Notes: generated by a model from the sequence alone, not told the origin. A stretch of 64,000 nt of DNA from Cypionkella psychrotolerans (GCF_001294535.1 NZ_LGIC01000088.1:62001-126000); one strand, 5' to 3'. Shown: positions 1 to 8,427, counted from the stretch's first letter. Numbers and translations are program-made.

Positions 1-364
1 CGTTTGCCAGCAGATTGCCGCCTGCGGCGCAGTCTTTGCCTTGGGCTTCACCCCAGATGCCGAGGACTTGAGTGCCGGAATGGATGGCGGTATTCCCTGC
101 GGCATCAATGACCAGAAGTTGTCTGTAATCAATATGTTGACGGTCTTTTGTGATGTGGATCAGTGCCTGATCTGCGGACTTGCCCTTCGCCAGTGCGTCC
201 AGCAACAACGGGCCCAAAGCCGGGTCGGTGATGTTCTGGCTGGCGACCGCGCCAACCCCCGCCCGCACATGCGCGCAGCGGGCGGCGACGGCGGGCGAGG
301 ACGACGAGATCACCATGCCGAATTGTCCGGTTTTGGCGCAGCGGGCGATGAGGGAGAAGGTCAT
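1..364 (-). CDS. DUF1028 family protein (partial, cut by window edge)
   Basis: The gene runs off the left edge, so only the first 121 codons are present. The N-terminus MTFSLIARCAKTGQFGMVIS and the following SSSSPAVAARC are typical of the DUF1028 family, whose members are thought to have an Ntn-hydrolase-like fold; the true substrate is unknown. I take the ATG at 362-364 as the start because the family begins with this TFS(L/I)-type motif. It lies 90 bases downstream of the RidA-family gene on the same strand and probably shares its operon with that gene and the Rieske oxygenase. DUF1028 proteins often sit near amide or amine catabolism genes, which fits but does not prove a role in degrading a nitrogenous compound. 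The family call is fairly firm; the function is open. Confidence 0.8.
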   Translation of the reverse strand, partial: MTFSLIARCAKTGQFGMVISSSSPAVAARCAHVRAGVGAVASQNITDPALGPLLLDALAKGKSADQALIHITKDRQHIDYRQLLVIDAAGNTAIHSGTQVLGIWGEAQGKDCAAGGNLLAN

Positions 365-386
365 ATGTCGTCCTTTTGGCCAAGCG

Positions 387-408
387 CCGGGGGTTTCACA
401 CCCCCCGG
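387..408. terminator. GC-rich hairpin between ridA-like gene and DUF1028
   Basis: A perfect 7-bp stem (387-393 with 402-408, CCGGGGG/CCCCCGG) encloses an 8-base loop. It lies in the 90-base gap between two minus-strand genes and is followed on the plus strand by copy 1 of the GTGGGATATTTG repeat. No T-run follows it, so it may be a processing or attenuation hairpin rather than a full terminator. Confidence 0.4.
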
Positions 409-409
409 A

Positions 410-440
410 CCCCTGTGGGATATTTGGGCAGAGAGGGTGA
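410..440 (+). repeat. Dispersed intergenic repeat A, copy 1 (divergent)
   Basis: This stretch reads CCCC-TGTGGGATATTTG followed by GGCAGAGAGGGTGA. It matches the first part of the longer copies at 37207-37248 and 48689-48730. As in those copies, a GC-rich hairpin lies directly before it. It is the most diverged of the three. Confidence 0.5.
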
Positions 441-454
441 ACCTTTGCAATGGC

Positions 455-871
455 TTAGTCTGGAATCACAGCGGTCGCGTCAATTTCGACCAGCCAATCC
501 GGGCGGGCCAAAGCCACCACGGTTAACCCCGTGCAAACCGGATGCACGCCTTTGATGTATTCGCCCATCACGCGGTAGACGGGTTCGCGGTGGCGCACGT
601 CGGTAAGGTAGACGACAAGCTTGACCAGATGCTCCATCCGCCCGCCAGCTTCTTCGATCATCTGTTTGATATTGCTCATGACTTTATGGGCTTGCTCGGC
701 GGGGTCATGGCTGCCGAGGTTCTCGGCGGTATCCAAGTCTTGCGGGCAGGCGCCGCGAAAATACAGCGTGGTGCCGCCACGGGTGGCGACAAGATGGCAG
801 AGATCGTTGTCGAGGTTTTGCTCGGGGTAGGTGACTTTGGTGTTGAATTTACGGTAGCGGGTGATGGTCAT
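455..871 (-). CDS. RidA (YjgF/YER057c/UK114) family protein, non-canonical
   Basis: A 138-residue protein of Rid length. The C-terminal block with WLVEIDATAVIPD matches the family's final strand (VEIEAIA in RidA). Classical RidA proteins hydrolyse 2-aminoacrylate and other reactive imines using an Arg near residue 105. When this protein is aligned on the VEID block, that position appears to hold Thr (PVCTGLTVV), so it probably belongs to another Rid subgroup and may not be an imine deaminase. The N-terminus is longer than in RidA and contains paired Cys residues (LCHLV, RGACPQD). It lies 30 bases downstream of the Rieske oxygenase gene, with DUF1028 after it, so the three look like one catabolic operon. 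The family is certain; the activity is not. Confidence 0.85.
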   Translation of the reverse strand: MTITRYRKFNTKVTYPEQNLDNDLCHLVATRGGTTLYFRGACPQDLDTAENLGSHDPAEQAHKVMSNIKQMIEEAGGRMEHLVKLVVYLTDVRHREPVYRVMGEYIKGVHPVCTGLTVVALARPDWLVEIDATAVIPD

Positions 872-901
872 TTTGTCCTGCTGGGTTGGGGCGTTTTCGG
901 G

Positions 902-2035
902 TCAGGCCGGTATGCGGCTGGCGAGGTATTGCGCGAATTCGTAGTTTGGCCGCTCGAGATGCGACAGCGGACCGGGGGTTCCCATACCGGACAACAGGCC
1001 GCGATAGACTTTCTCGGTGCAGCCTTTGTCCTCGATATTCACATCATCAAGCAGGGCTTTGACCTTTGCCAGATGCGCCGGGGCTTCGGGGTCGGCCAGC
1101 CAATCGGCGCTCATCCCCATGCCGAACAGCACGTTGACGCGACCGGGGCCATCGGGGGTTAGCGACAAATACCAGAAATAGCCCGGCGTGAGGGTGATCA
1201 GCAGCGAGGGGTAAATCGCCAGCAGCCAGGTCTTGCGCCGATCATCGCCTTGCAACGTGGTGTTGGCGGGATGGGCGAGGGCGAGGGGAACGGAATCGTT
1301 TTTCAGAATCCAGTGATAGTTGAAGGCTTCGGTGCCTTCGGGGCAGGTCATTTCATCCAGCTTTGTCGCGCCGCCAATGGTGCCCGCGTGGCACATCGGC
1401 AGGTGGTAGGATTCCATGAAATTTTCGGCCAGAACCTTCCAGTTCGTCGCCCAGTTAAAGCTTTCCTGATACGTCTCGGTATAGGTGGACATATCCAGAT
1501 TGGGGATCAGATCGCGCACCCCGGCGAGGGCGATTTCGGGATCGGGCGCATCGGGGTTCAGGCTGACCATGATCCAGCCTTGCCAGACTTGGCAGCGGAT
1601 CTGTGGCAGCGACAGCTGGTCTTTGCAGAAGCCCTCGTTCAACGTCATCGCCGCGGCCCCGCGCAGAGTGCCGTCGAGATTATAGGTCCAGGCGTGATAG
1701 GGGCAGACGATGGCGCGGGTCGTGCCACGGCCTTGCAGCAGCGTGGACATCCGGTGGCGGCAGACGTTGGACATCGCGCGGATTTCACCGTCACGGTCGC
1801 GCAGCACGATCACCGGCTCGCCTGCGATCTGCATGGTCAGGTAATCGCCGGGGTTGGCAAGGGTTTCGGCGCGGCCGGCGCAAAGCCATTCCTGCGCGAA
1901 GATGTATTTCTGCTCCTGCGCGAGGAAGGCGTCGCTGGTGTAAAGCGATTTTGGCATCGCATGGGCCTGATTGAACGGCACCGAGACATTGGCGTGCAAC
2001 GCGGCGGCGGGGGGGAGGCTGTGATGCTGGTTCAT
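902..2035 (-). CDS. Rieske non-heme iron oxygenase, alpha subunit
   Basis: A 377-residue aromatic-ring-hydroxylating-type oxygenase alpha subunit. The Rieske [2Fe-2S] ligands are visible as C92-R-H94 and C111-P-Y-H114. The catalytic domain shows the mononuclear iron motif ENFMESYHLPMCH, giving His211 and His216; a later Asp completes the triad. Family members hydroxylate aromatic rings or demethylate quaternary amines (stachydrine, carnitine and glycine betaine enzymes have this single-alpha architecture). No reductase or ferredoxin gene lies next to it, so electrons must come from a partner encoded elsewhere. It heads the minus-strand operon with RidA-family and DUF1028 proteins, a context that favours an amine or other N-containing substrate, though that is inference. 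Class call firm, substrate unknown. Confidence 0.9.
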   Translation of the reverse strand: MNQHHSLPPAAALHANVSVPFNQAHAMPKSLYTSDAFLAQEQKYIFAQEWLCAGRAETLANPGDYLTMQIAGEPVIVLRDRDGEIRAMSNVCRHRMSTLLQGRGTTRAIVCPYHAWTYNLDGTLRGAAAMTLNEGFCKDQLSLPQIRCQVWQGWIMVSLNPDAPDPEIALAGVRDLIPNLDMSTYTETYQESFNWATNWKVLAENFMESYHLPMCHAGTIGGATKLDEMTCPEGTEAFNYHWILKNDSVPLALAHPANTTLQGDDRRKTWLLAIYPSLLITLTPGYFWYLSLTPDGPGRVNVLFGMGMSADWLADPEAPAHLAKVKALLDDVNIEDKGCTEKVYRGLLSGMGTPGPLSHLERPNYEFAQYLASRIPA

Positions 2036-2272
2036 GGCGTGCTCGCGGCTGAGGGTGCTCGGGGGTCAGAAGCTGAACTTTGCCCGAAAGCGACGGTGCG
2101 AGCCATCAGTGTTTTGCTCAGCTTTGCTTAGGCGGGGCTTAAGCCAATCTGCGGCGTGGCTTTGGGCCTAGCCTAATCAATGCTGCGTGAAATCCTTATT
2201 TGCGCTGGGCGGTGTCTGTCTTACAGGATGGGGAACTGCCGATGAGGCCACCCACAGCAAAAGGACGCCGCG

Positions 2273-3490
2273 ATGCCCACCGAACATATTGACACGCTGA
2301 TCATTGGCGGCGGGCAGGCCGGGCTTGCGATGAGCGCGCAGTTGCGGGAGCGCGGGGTGCCGCATCTGGTGCTGGAGCGGCACAGGATTGCCGAACGGTG
2401 GCGCACGGAACGTTGGGATTCGCTGGTGGCGAATGGCCCGGCTTGGCACGACCGCTTTCCGATCCTGACCTTTGACGAGATCGACCCGGATGCTTTCGCG
2501 CCGAAAGAGCAGATTGCGGCGTATTTTGAGGCGGTGGCCGAGAAGATCGCAGCGCCGATCCGCTGCGGGGTTGAGGTGACCTCGTTGGAGCCTTCGAGCG
2601 CGGGGTTTGTGGCTGAGACTTCGGCGGGGCGGGTTGATGCTCGCAATGTGGTGGTGGCGACGGGGCCGTTTCAGAAGCCACTGATCCCAACTTTGGTGCC
2701 GGAAAGCGCTGGCATCGTGCAGATGCATTCCAACGCCTACCGCAATCCGGGGCAGTTGCCGGAGGGCGCTGTGCTGGTGGTGGGGGCGGGGTCTTCGGGC
2801 GCGCAGATTGCTGACGAATTGATGCGGGCGGGGAAGAAAGTGTATCTGTCGGTTGGGCCGCATGACCGCCCGCCGCGCGCCTACCGGGGTAAGGATTTTG
2901 TCTGGTGGTTGGGGGTGCTGGGGCAGTGGGACGCGCGCGCGAAAGAGCCGGGGACCGAGCATGTCACGATCGCGGTTTCGGGCGCGCGGGGCGGGCATAC
3001 GGTGGATTTCCGGCGATTGGCGGCGGGGGGGATGACCTTGCTGGGCCGTGTTGGTGAATATCGCGACGGGGTGTTGCAGGTGGGCGGCGATCTGGGCGCG
3101 AATATTCGGCGGGGCGATGAGAACTATCTCGCGACGCTGGATCTGGCGGACGCTTACGCGGCGGCTGAGGGGTTGGATCTGCCTTTGGAGCCGGAGGCGC
3201 GGCTGATTGGGCCGGACCCGGACTGTGTGAGCAATCCGATTTTGGCGCTGGATTTGCAGGCGGCGGGGATTTCGTCGATCATTTGGGCGACCGGGTTTGG
3301 CTTGGATTATGGTTGGTTGAAGCTGGATGCGTTCGATGAAAAGGGCAGGCCTGCGCATGATCGCGGGGTGGCAGCGGTTCCGGGATTGTATTTTCTGGGG
3401 CTGCCCTGGCTGTCGCGGCGGGCTTCTCCGTTCATTTGGGGGGTCTGGCATGATGCGGATTATTTGGCGGGGCATATCGCGGCAAGGTAG
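2273..3490 (+). CDS. Flavin-containing monooxygenase-like NAD(P)/FAD oxidoreductase
   Basis: A 405-residue flavoprotein with two dinucleotide-binding fingerprints: IIGGGQAGLAMS near residue 10 (FAD) and VVGAGSSGAQIAD near residue 165 (NADPH). The C-terminal ATGF motif is typical of the YUCCA/FMO-type group of single-component monooxygenases, which bind FAD, are reduced by NADPH and then oxygenate N, S or ketone substrates. The size fits this compact bacterial subgroup. It stands alone on the plus strand, divergent from the Rieske operon across a 237-base gap and convergent with the flotillin gene, so the context says little about its substrate. The ATG at 2273 follows AAAAGGACGCCGCG, a good ribosome site. 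Substrate is not deducible. Confidence 0.85.
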   Translation: MPTEHIDTLIIGGGQAGLAMSAQLRERGVPHLVLERHRIAERWRTERWDSLVANGPAWHDRFPILTFDEIDPDAFAPKEQIAAYFEAVAEKIAAPIRCGVEVTSLEPSSAGFVAETSAGRVDARNVVVATGPFQKPLIPTLVPESAGIVQMHSNAYRNPGQLPEGAVLVVGAGSSGAQIADELMRAGKKVYLSVGPHDRPPRAYRGKDFVWWLGVLGQWDARAKEPGTEHVTIAVSGARGGHTVDFRRLAAGGMTLLGRVGEYRDGVLQVGGDLGANIRRGDENYLATLDLADAYAAAEGLDLPLEPEARLIGPDPDCVSNPILALDLQAAGISSIIWATGFGLDYGWLKLDAFDEKGRPAHDRGVAAVPGLYFLGLPWLSRRASPFIWGVWHDADYLAGHIAAR

Positions 3491-3562
3491 TGTCCACGCG
3501 TGGACAGAAAGCGCCGCAAGTGAAATCAATCACTTGCGGCGTGTCGTTCAGGATTTGTTAAG
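3491..3562. repeat. Dispersed intergenic repeat B, copy 1
   Basis: It begins with a perfect 16-base palindrome, TGTCCACGCGTGGACA (3491-3506), and ends with TTCAGGATTTGTTAAG (3547-3562). The same two motifs, 57 rather than 56 bases apart, occur at 11799-11871 downstream of tauR. Between them this copy carries the strong hairpin listed separately. Confidence 0.55.
3512..3541. terminator. Bidirectional terminator between convergent genes
   Basis: A perfect 12-bp stem (3512-3523 with 3530-3541, CGCCGCAAGTGA/TCACTTGCGGCG) with a 6-base loop. It sits in the 74-base gap between the FMO-like gene (plus) and the flotillin-like gene (minus), which both end here. Long T-runs are absent. Confidence 0.75.
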
Positions 3563-3564
3563 CT

Positions 3565-4914
3565 TTAGGCGTTTGATATGACATCGGGCGGGCTGTCTGG
3601 CGCGTTTGCTGGGGCGGGCGTCACAATAGGCGTGGCGGGCGGGGCAACGGGTTTGATCGCCTTATCCAGAAACGCCTTGCCCAGCGGGCTTTGCGCGAAA
3701 GCCTCGACCGAAGCGGCCAGATGCGTGCCGCCTTTTGAGGTAAACAGATCCATCACCGAACTCATCCCCTCAGCGGGATTTCCGGTATTGGCGATCACCT
3801 TGACATCGGCGCTTTGCAGCGCGCGGGCCTGTTCGCCACCGACGACAATATAGCCTTTGATGCCCTCGATCGTCATCAGATATTGCTGGTAGCTGGCATT
3901 CTCGCCGATCTCTTTGGCCAGCACGATTTGCGCCTCAACCGGGGCGAGTTGCATGGCTTTTTCGGCGGCGGCGCGGGCCTCGCCCAAGGCCTGAATACCC
4001 TCAGCTTCGCGCTGTTGGGCGGCGAGATTGCCCTCGGCGATGATCACCGTGGTTTGCTTGTCTTGCTCGGCGGCGACGACCTGTTTGTCGCGCTCAATCT
4101 CGGCGCGGCGGACCTCATCGACGCGGGTGACGGCCATGTGACGCTCGCGGGTTTCCTTTTCTTGGGTCAGAATTTCCTGCCGCGCCTGTTCCTGCGCGAT
4201 GCCGACCGCCTTTTGCTTTTCGGCGGTCTTCTCGCCTACCGCGCGCTCGGCTTCCTGCTTGCGCATGTCAATCTCGCGCTGCGCTTCAATCTCAGCAGTT
4301 TCTGCGGCGCGCTTGTTTTCGGCCACTTCGCGGCGGCTTTCCATCTCGATATGCGAGATTTTCTTCGCCATGATACTCGAGATCACTTTTGAACCGCTGG
4401 CGTCGCGAATATCCATCAACTCCATAGACTTGACGGGTTCAACGCCCCATTGCTTGAGCTGCTCGATCACTTCAGAGGTAAACGCCGCGCCGAATTTGGA
4501 ACGTTCCAGCATGATGGCGTCGATCTTGTCCGAGGCCAGCACTTTGCGCACAGCGCCTTGCACGATCTGCATCAACTGCTCTTTCAAAGCCGCAATGGAA
4601 TCAACGCGCTGCGCGGCTATCGCGGTGTCGGCGATGCGGAAAAACGAGGTGACATGCACCATGAACGGCACGCGATCGGTGTCATAAGCTTCATAATCCT
4701 CCAGCGTCAGATCGAAGTTGCTGACCGGCAGTTGGATCACATTGACGCCAAAGCGCGGAATCCACGACGGCCACGCGTAATAGACGTTTCCGGCATCGGG
4801 GTTGGTGCCATAGGGCGTGGTGGCGCGGCCGCGCTGGATGATGTGCACGACATTGGTGCTGACCACGCGGCGAAACAGGATTGCCAGCAGGAGGGCAAGT
4901 ACGACCAGCGCCAC
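3565..4914 (-). CDS. Flotillin-like SPFH/Band 7 protein, 5' end probably frameshifted
   Basis: A 449-residue reading frame with an N-terminal membrane segment (VVLALLLAILF), an SPFH domain to about residue 190, a long charged Glu/Ala/Lys-rich coiled coil (about 190-320) and a Pro/Ala-rich tail. This is the flotillin/YuaF-YqiK architecture of scaffold proteins that organise membrane microdomains. The only in-frame start is a GTG at 4912-4914 that begins inside the hydrophobic helix and has no ribosome site. An ATG at 4943-4945 with a good GGAG site lies 31 bases upstream in the wrong frame. Removing one base of the C6 run at 4915-4920 would join them and give a full membrane anchor starting MPLLPLILAPVALVV. 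I think the real gene starts at 4945 and this is an indel or sequencing error. No NfeD-like partner is adjacent. Confidence 0.85.
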   Translation of the reverse strand: MALVVLALLLAILFRRVVSTNVVHIIQRGRATTPYGTNPDAGNVYYAWPSWIPRFGVNVIQLPVSNFDLTLEDYEAYDTDRVPFMVHVTSFFRIADTAIAAQRVDSIAALKEQLMQIVQGAVRKVLASDKIDAIMLERSKFGAAFTSEVIEQLKQWGVEPVKSMELMDIRDASGSKVISSIMAKKISHIEMESRREVAENKRAAETAEIEAQREIDMRKQEAERAVGEKTAEKQKAVGIAQEQARQEILTQEKETRERHMAVTRVDEVRRAEIERDKQVVAAEQDKQTTVIIAEGNLAAQQREAEGIQALGEARAAAEKAMQLAPVEAQIVLAKEIGENASYQQYLMTIEGIKGYIVVGGEQARALQSADVKVIANTGNPAEGMSSVMDLFTSKGGTHLAASVEAFAQSPLGKAFLDKAIKPVAPPATPIVTPAPANAPDSPPDVISNA

Positions 4915-5028
4915 GGGGGGCGAGGATCAAAGGCAATAGCGGCATAGCAATCTCCAGAAGTGAATGGCCGGAGTTTGCGATGGGTCGGGTTAAAATACAA
5001 TCAAGGCGGAGGGGGAGTTTTGCGCGGG

Positions 5029-6054
5029 TTAAGTCACCATCGCGCGTTGCTCGGGCAGGCCCATGGAGATGACGAGGGGGTTTTGGGCTTGGCGGGTTTG
5101 GAAATCTTGTTTGCTGGCAAGGTGTTGGTGGTTGGCTAGGATCAGGCTTTGCGCGACCGCGCCGCCCAATGTGGTGCCGGGGCCCGGGATGATGAACAGA
5201 TCGGGGGCAAATTCGCGGGCGGCGGTGCGGATGGCGGCGGTGAAATCGTAGGGTTCGGTGACTTGGTGGCCGAGGGTGTAGGCGTGGAGTTGGTCGGTTT
5301 TGGTGGCGCCGGGCCACCAGATGCTGCCGCGCCCGTCGATCAGCGGTTTTTGGGGCTGTTGGAAGAGGGCTGCGGGGAGTTGGGCGCGGCCTTGCGCGGC
5401 GACTGGCGCTTGCAGGGTGGTGTGGAAAGCCGCGTGGTTGGCAAGGCGCATAGGGAAGCGGGATTGTTCGGGCGGGACGGCGGATTCGAAGGCTTTTAAG
5501 CCCGCTTCGTTGCCTGCGAGGACGAGCATTCCGCCGAGGTCGATGGAGAGGGTGAGGGTGTGGTCGGGGCGGGTGTTGATTTCGGCAGCTAGGCGCAACA
5601 GTTCGGCTTTGCGCCTCGGGTTCGGGAGCCAGTTTTCACCGAGGAACGGATGGATGATCTGGCCGCCGATCAGGCTTTGCTGCATCAGCGTGCCCATGGT
5701 GTTGACGACCTCAAAGCCGTTCTCGGGGGTGAGCGCGCCTGCGCAGGCGAGGGCGGAATACCAGCCCATGGAATTGCCGGTAACGGCTGTAATTTCAATG
5801 TCTTTTAGGGAAAGCGCATCGCCCAGAGTGCAGGCATAGATCAGGGCGGAGGCGTTGTCGCCTCGGGTGTGTTTTGACACTGAGTAGGTGGCGGCGCTAT
5901 CGAGCGCGGTCAGGGTTTCTTGGTTCAAGACGCTGCGGCGGGCGTCGAAATGCGCCAGCAGTTTAGCGTCGGGGAAGCGGGTAAGGCTGCCCAATTCGGT
6001 CTTGGTATAGGTGCCACGGCCGGGGCAGATCAGGACGGCTGTTCTCATTTGCAA
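5029..6054 (-). CDS. FabD-like acyl (malonyl) transferase
   Basis: A 341-residue protein with the malonyl-CoA:ACP transacylase fold. The nucleophile elbow is GNSMGW, with Ser95, where FabD has GHSLGE. The later NHAAFHT segment supplies a likely catalytic His. FabD moves malonyl from CoA to acyl carrier protein, but no acyl carrier protein or ketosynthase gene is nearby. The gene overlaps the end of the E1 dehydrogenase gene by 10 bases, so the two are translationally coupled and probably work on the same acyl group. The elbow deviates from FabD (Asn for His, Trp for Glu), so another acyl-CoA or a hydrolase role is possible. Fold call fair, reaction uncertain. Confidence 0.7.
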   Translation of the reverse strand: MQMRTAVLICPGRGTYTKTELGSLTRFPDAKLLAHFDARRSVLNQETLTALDSAATYSVSKHTRGDNASALIYACTLGDALSLKDIEITAVTGNSMGWYSALACAGALTPENGFEVVNTMGTLMQQSLIGGQIIHPFLGENWLPNPRRKAELLRLAAEINTRPDHTLTLSIDLGGMLVLAGNEAGLKAFESAVPPEQSRFPMRLANHAAFHTTLQAPVAAQGRAQLPAALFQQPQKPLIDGRGSIWWPGATKTDQLHAYTLGHQVTEPYDFTAAIRTAAREFAPDLFIIPGPGTTLGGAVAQSLILANHQHLASKQDFQTRQAQNPLVISMGLPEQRAMVT

Positions 6055-8225
6055 AGCTCCACGGCGGCGGCGGTTATCGAGGCGGCGGAGGGCATGGTGG
6101 CGGCATAGGCGGGGCCGGTGGCGATGAAGCTGTCAGTTGCTGTCAGGCGGGCGAGGTTGGTGGGCGGGCCTTCGTGAAACAGCGCCATCAGGGCTTCGGC
6201 CACACCGCCGGAATGGCGGGTTTCATCGACGATCAGGATGTTTTTGCAGCCTTTGGTGGCGGCGAGGAGGGCCTCGACAGGCAAGGGAGAAAGCCAGCGG
6301 GTGTCGATGATGCGGGTCTTGATGCCTGCGGCTTCGATCTGCGGAAGCGCTTGATGTGATAGGTAATTGCCGTTGCCGAAGGTGACGATGGCGAGGTCGG
6401 TGCCGTCGCCGTTGATGCCGACTTCACCGAAAGGGATGGTTTGATCGGGGGCGGGGTAGCGCTGCATCCATCCACCGTCTTTGTCGGTATGCAGGTTGCG
6501 CATGGGATAGAGCGCGATGGGTTCGAGGAAGACGACAAGCCGCTGTTCTTCGCGGGCAAGCCGGGCACATTCGCGCAGCATTTTGGCGGCATCGGCGCCG
6601 TTGGAGGGCACGGCGAGGATCAGGCCGGGGATGTCGCGCAGCACGGCGACCGAGTTGTCGTTGTGGAAATGGCCGCCGAAGCCTTTTTGATAGCCCAGCC
6701 CCGCGATGCGCAGCACCATCGGGTTGCTGTATTGGCCGTTGGAGAAGAACGGCAGAGTGGCGGCCTCACCCCGAAGCTGGTCTTCGGCGTTGTGAAGATA
6801 GGCGAGGAACTGGATTTCCGGGAACGGGATGAAGCCGTTTTGCGCCATGCCGATGGCAAGGCCAAGGATGCTTTGTTCATCCAGCAGGGTGTCGATCATC
6901 CGGGCGGGGCCGAAGCGCTGGGTCAGCTTTTGGGTCACGCCGTAAACGCCGCCTTTGCGGCCGACATCCTCGCCCATCATCACGATTTCGGGGTGGGTGA
7001 GCATCAGATCGGTCAGCGCCCAGTTGATCAGGCGCGACATGATTTGCGGCTCGTCCATCTGTTTGAGGTCGCCTCCGAAAGCCGTGGCGCGGGCGTCGGG
7101 GTTGGGGCCGTTGCTGGGCTTGCAGGGGCGGTGCGGCGGGATGATGGCGGCCATCACTTCCGTAGCGGTTTTCAGATGTGGGCGGGTGGTAGCCTCGGCT
7201 GCGATACGGGTGATGCGCTGGGCGGTCTCGTTATAGATTTCAAGGGCTTGGGCGGCGGGCATGGCGCTTGCTTGGTCGAGTTGGCGGACCATATGCAGCA
7301 GGGGGTCATGGGCTTCCTCGGCCTCGACCTCCTCGCGCGGCAGATAGGTGGTGGGCATATCGGCTCCGGCGTGGCCGTAGAGGCGGATGGTTTTCAGGTG
7401 CAGGAAGGCGGGTTTGCGGCGGGTGCGGACGTAAGCGGCGGCTTCTTGGGCGACGCGGTACGTCTCGTAAATATCAAGGCCATTGGCGTGAAAATACTTC
7501 AGGCCGGGGCGGTGTTTGAAGGAATTGGCGATCCAGCCGGTGGGGGTTTTGGTGGAAATGCCGATGCCGTTGTCCTCGCAGACGAACAGCAGGGGGAGGG
7601 GGAGGCTTTGGTAGGAGGTCCAGCCTGCGGCGTTGAAGGCGCCTTGGGCGGTGGAATGGTTGGCGGAGGCATCGCCGAAGCTGCAATAGACGATGGCATC
7701 ATCGGGAAGCTGCGCATGCTCGGGGCGGTTTTTCTTGGCAGCGCCAATGGCATAGGCGGCGCCGACGGCTTTAGGCAAATGCGAGGCGATGGTGGAGGTT
7801 TGCGGTGGAATGTTCAAAGATTTGCTGCCCAGAACCTTGTGCCGCCCGCCGGAAATTGGATCATCTGACGAAGCGGCAAAGCTGAGCAGCATGTCATAGG
7901 CGATGGTTTGGCCCGGCACTTGCCCCGCGCGGGCGATCTGGAAGGCGGCATCGCGGTAGTGCAGGAAGGCCATGTCGGTGGGGCGCAAGGCGAGGGCAAC
8001 TGCCGCCAGCCCCTCATGCCCCGACGAGCCGATGGTGTAAAACCCGGTGCCTTGGCGCTGCATTTCGCGCGAGGTGCGGTCCAGCGCGCGGCTGGTGCAG
8101 GCGGCGCGGTAGATCGCGACAGCATCTTCGGGGGTAAGGGGGCCAGTGGCGGGATTGCCGGGCGGAAAATCGCGGGCAGCCACCCGGCGCAGGAAGTTTT
8201 CGTGAACGATGACAGAGCGGCCCAT
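6045..8225 (-). CDS. Thiamine-dependent 2-oxoacid dehydrogenase E1, alpha-beta fusion
   Basis: A 726-residue protein fusing both E1 subunits. The alpha half (about 1-370) holds the thiamine diphosphate segment GDASANHSTAQGAFNAA followed by CEDNGIGIS. The beta half (about 395-726) contains MMGEDVGRKGGVYGVT and LDEQSILGLAIGMA, as in branched-chain or pyruvate dehydrogenase E1 beta. Such enzymes decarboxylate a 2-oxoacid and pass the acyl group to a lipoyl E2. No E2 or E3 gene is in the window. I chose the ATG at 8225 because GGGGGAAAT precedes it; the frame stays open another 68 codons upstream but that part looks noncoding. It is divergent from tpa across 202 bases and coupled to the acyltransferase downstream. 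Substrate is unknown. Confidence 0.85.
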   Translation of the reverse strand: MGRSVIVHENFLRRVAARDFPPGNPATGPLTPEDAVAIYRAACTSRALDRTSREMQRQGTGFYTIGSSGHEGLAAVALALRPTDMAFLHYRDAAFQIARAGQVPGQTIAYDMLLSFAASSDDPISGGRHKVLGSKSLNIPPQTSTIASHLPKAVGAAYAIGAAKKNRPEHAQLPDDAIVYCSFGDASANHSTAQGAFNAAGWTSYQSLPLPLLFVCEDNGIGISTKTPTGWIANSFKHRPGLKYFHANGLDIYETYRVAQEAAAYVRTRRKPAFLHLKTIRLYGHAGADMPTTYLPREEVEAEEAHDPLLHMVRQLDQASAMPAAQALEIYNETAQRITRIAAEATTRPHLKTATEVMAAIIPPHRPCKPSNGPNPDARATAFGGDLKQMDEPQIMSRLINWALTDLMLTHPEIVMMGEDVGRKGGVYGVTQKLTQRFGPARMIDTLLDEQSILGLAIGMAQNGFIPFPEIQFLAYLHNAEDQLRGEAATLPFFSNGQYSNPMVLRIAGLGYQKGFGGHFHNDNSVAVLRDIPGLILAVPSNGADAAKMLRECARLAREEQRLVVFLEPIALYPMRNLHTDKDGGWMQRYPAPDQTIPFGEVGINGDGTDLAIVTFGNGNYLSHQALPQIEAAGIKTRIIDTRWLSPLPVEALLAATKGCKNILIVDETRHSGGVAEALMALFHEGPPTNLARLTATDSFIATGPAYAATMPSAASITAAAVELCK

Positions 8226-8319
8226 ATTTCCCCCATTTTGCCCAATGTTTAGCCGATTGTCGGCGGGGGAGGAAACGAGAAGAAGGCATGGGGCTATGTG
8301 GAAACGGCATAGATCCGCT

Positions 8320-8352
8320 CTGGCCTTATCGGCCCTTGCGGTCTGGACATAA
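8320..8352 (+). promoter_or_regulatory. Candidate TauR operator upstream of tpa
   Basis: Two direct repeats, CTGGCCTTAT (8320-8329) and CTGGACATAA (8343-8352), lie 23 bases apart start to start and end 75 bases before tpa. They resemble the CTGGACYTAA direct repeats I recall for TauR of Rhodobacter. The same 23-base spacing is found before xsc. Confidence 0.65.
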
Positions 8353-8427
8353 GAGGAAGCCGGATGATCCCGGATTATGGCGCGAAATCTGACCGCACGG
8401 GGCGGTCTAGCAAAGTGAGGTTCGGCC

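Noticed and set aside
2177-3529. A 450-codon open frame on the minus strand opposite the FMO-like gene
   Set aside because: It is Arg/Pro/His-rich low-complexity sequence, the typical antisense shadow of a GC-rich gene, and the plus strand carries clear FAD and NADPH motifs.
6441-7868. A 475-codon plus-strand frame opposite the E1 gene
   Set aside because: Gly/Ala/Val-rich with no motif; the minus strand holds conserved thiamine-enzyme segments throughout.
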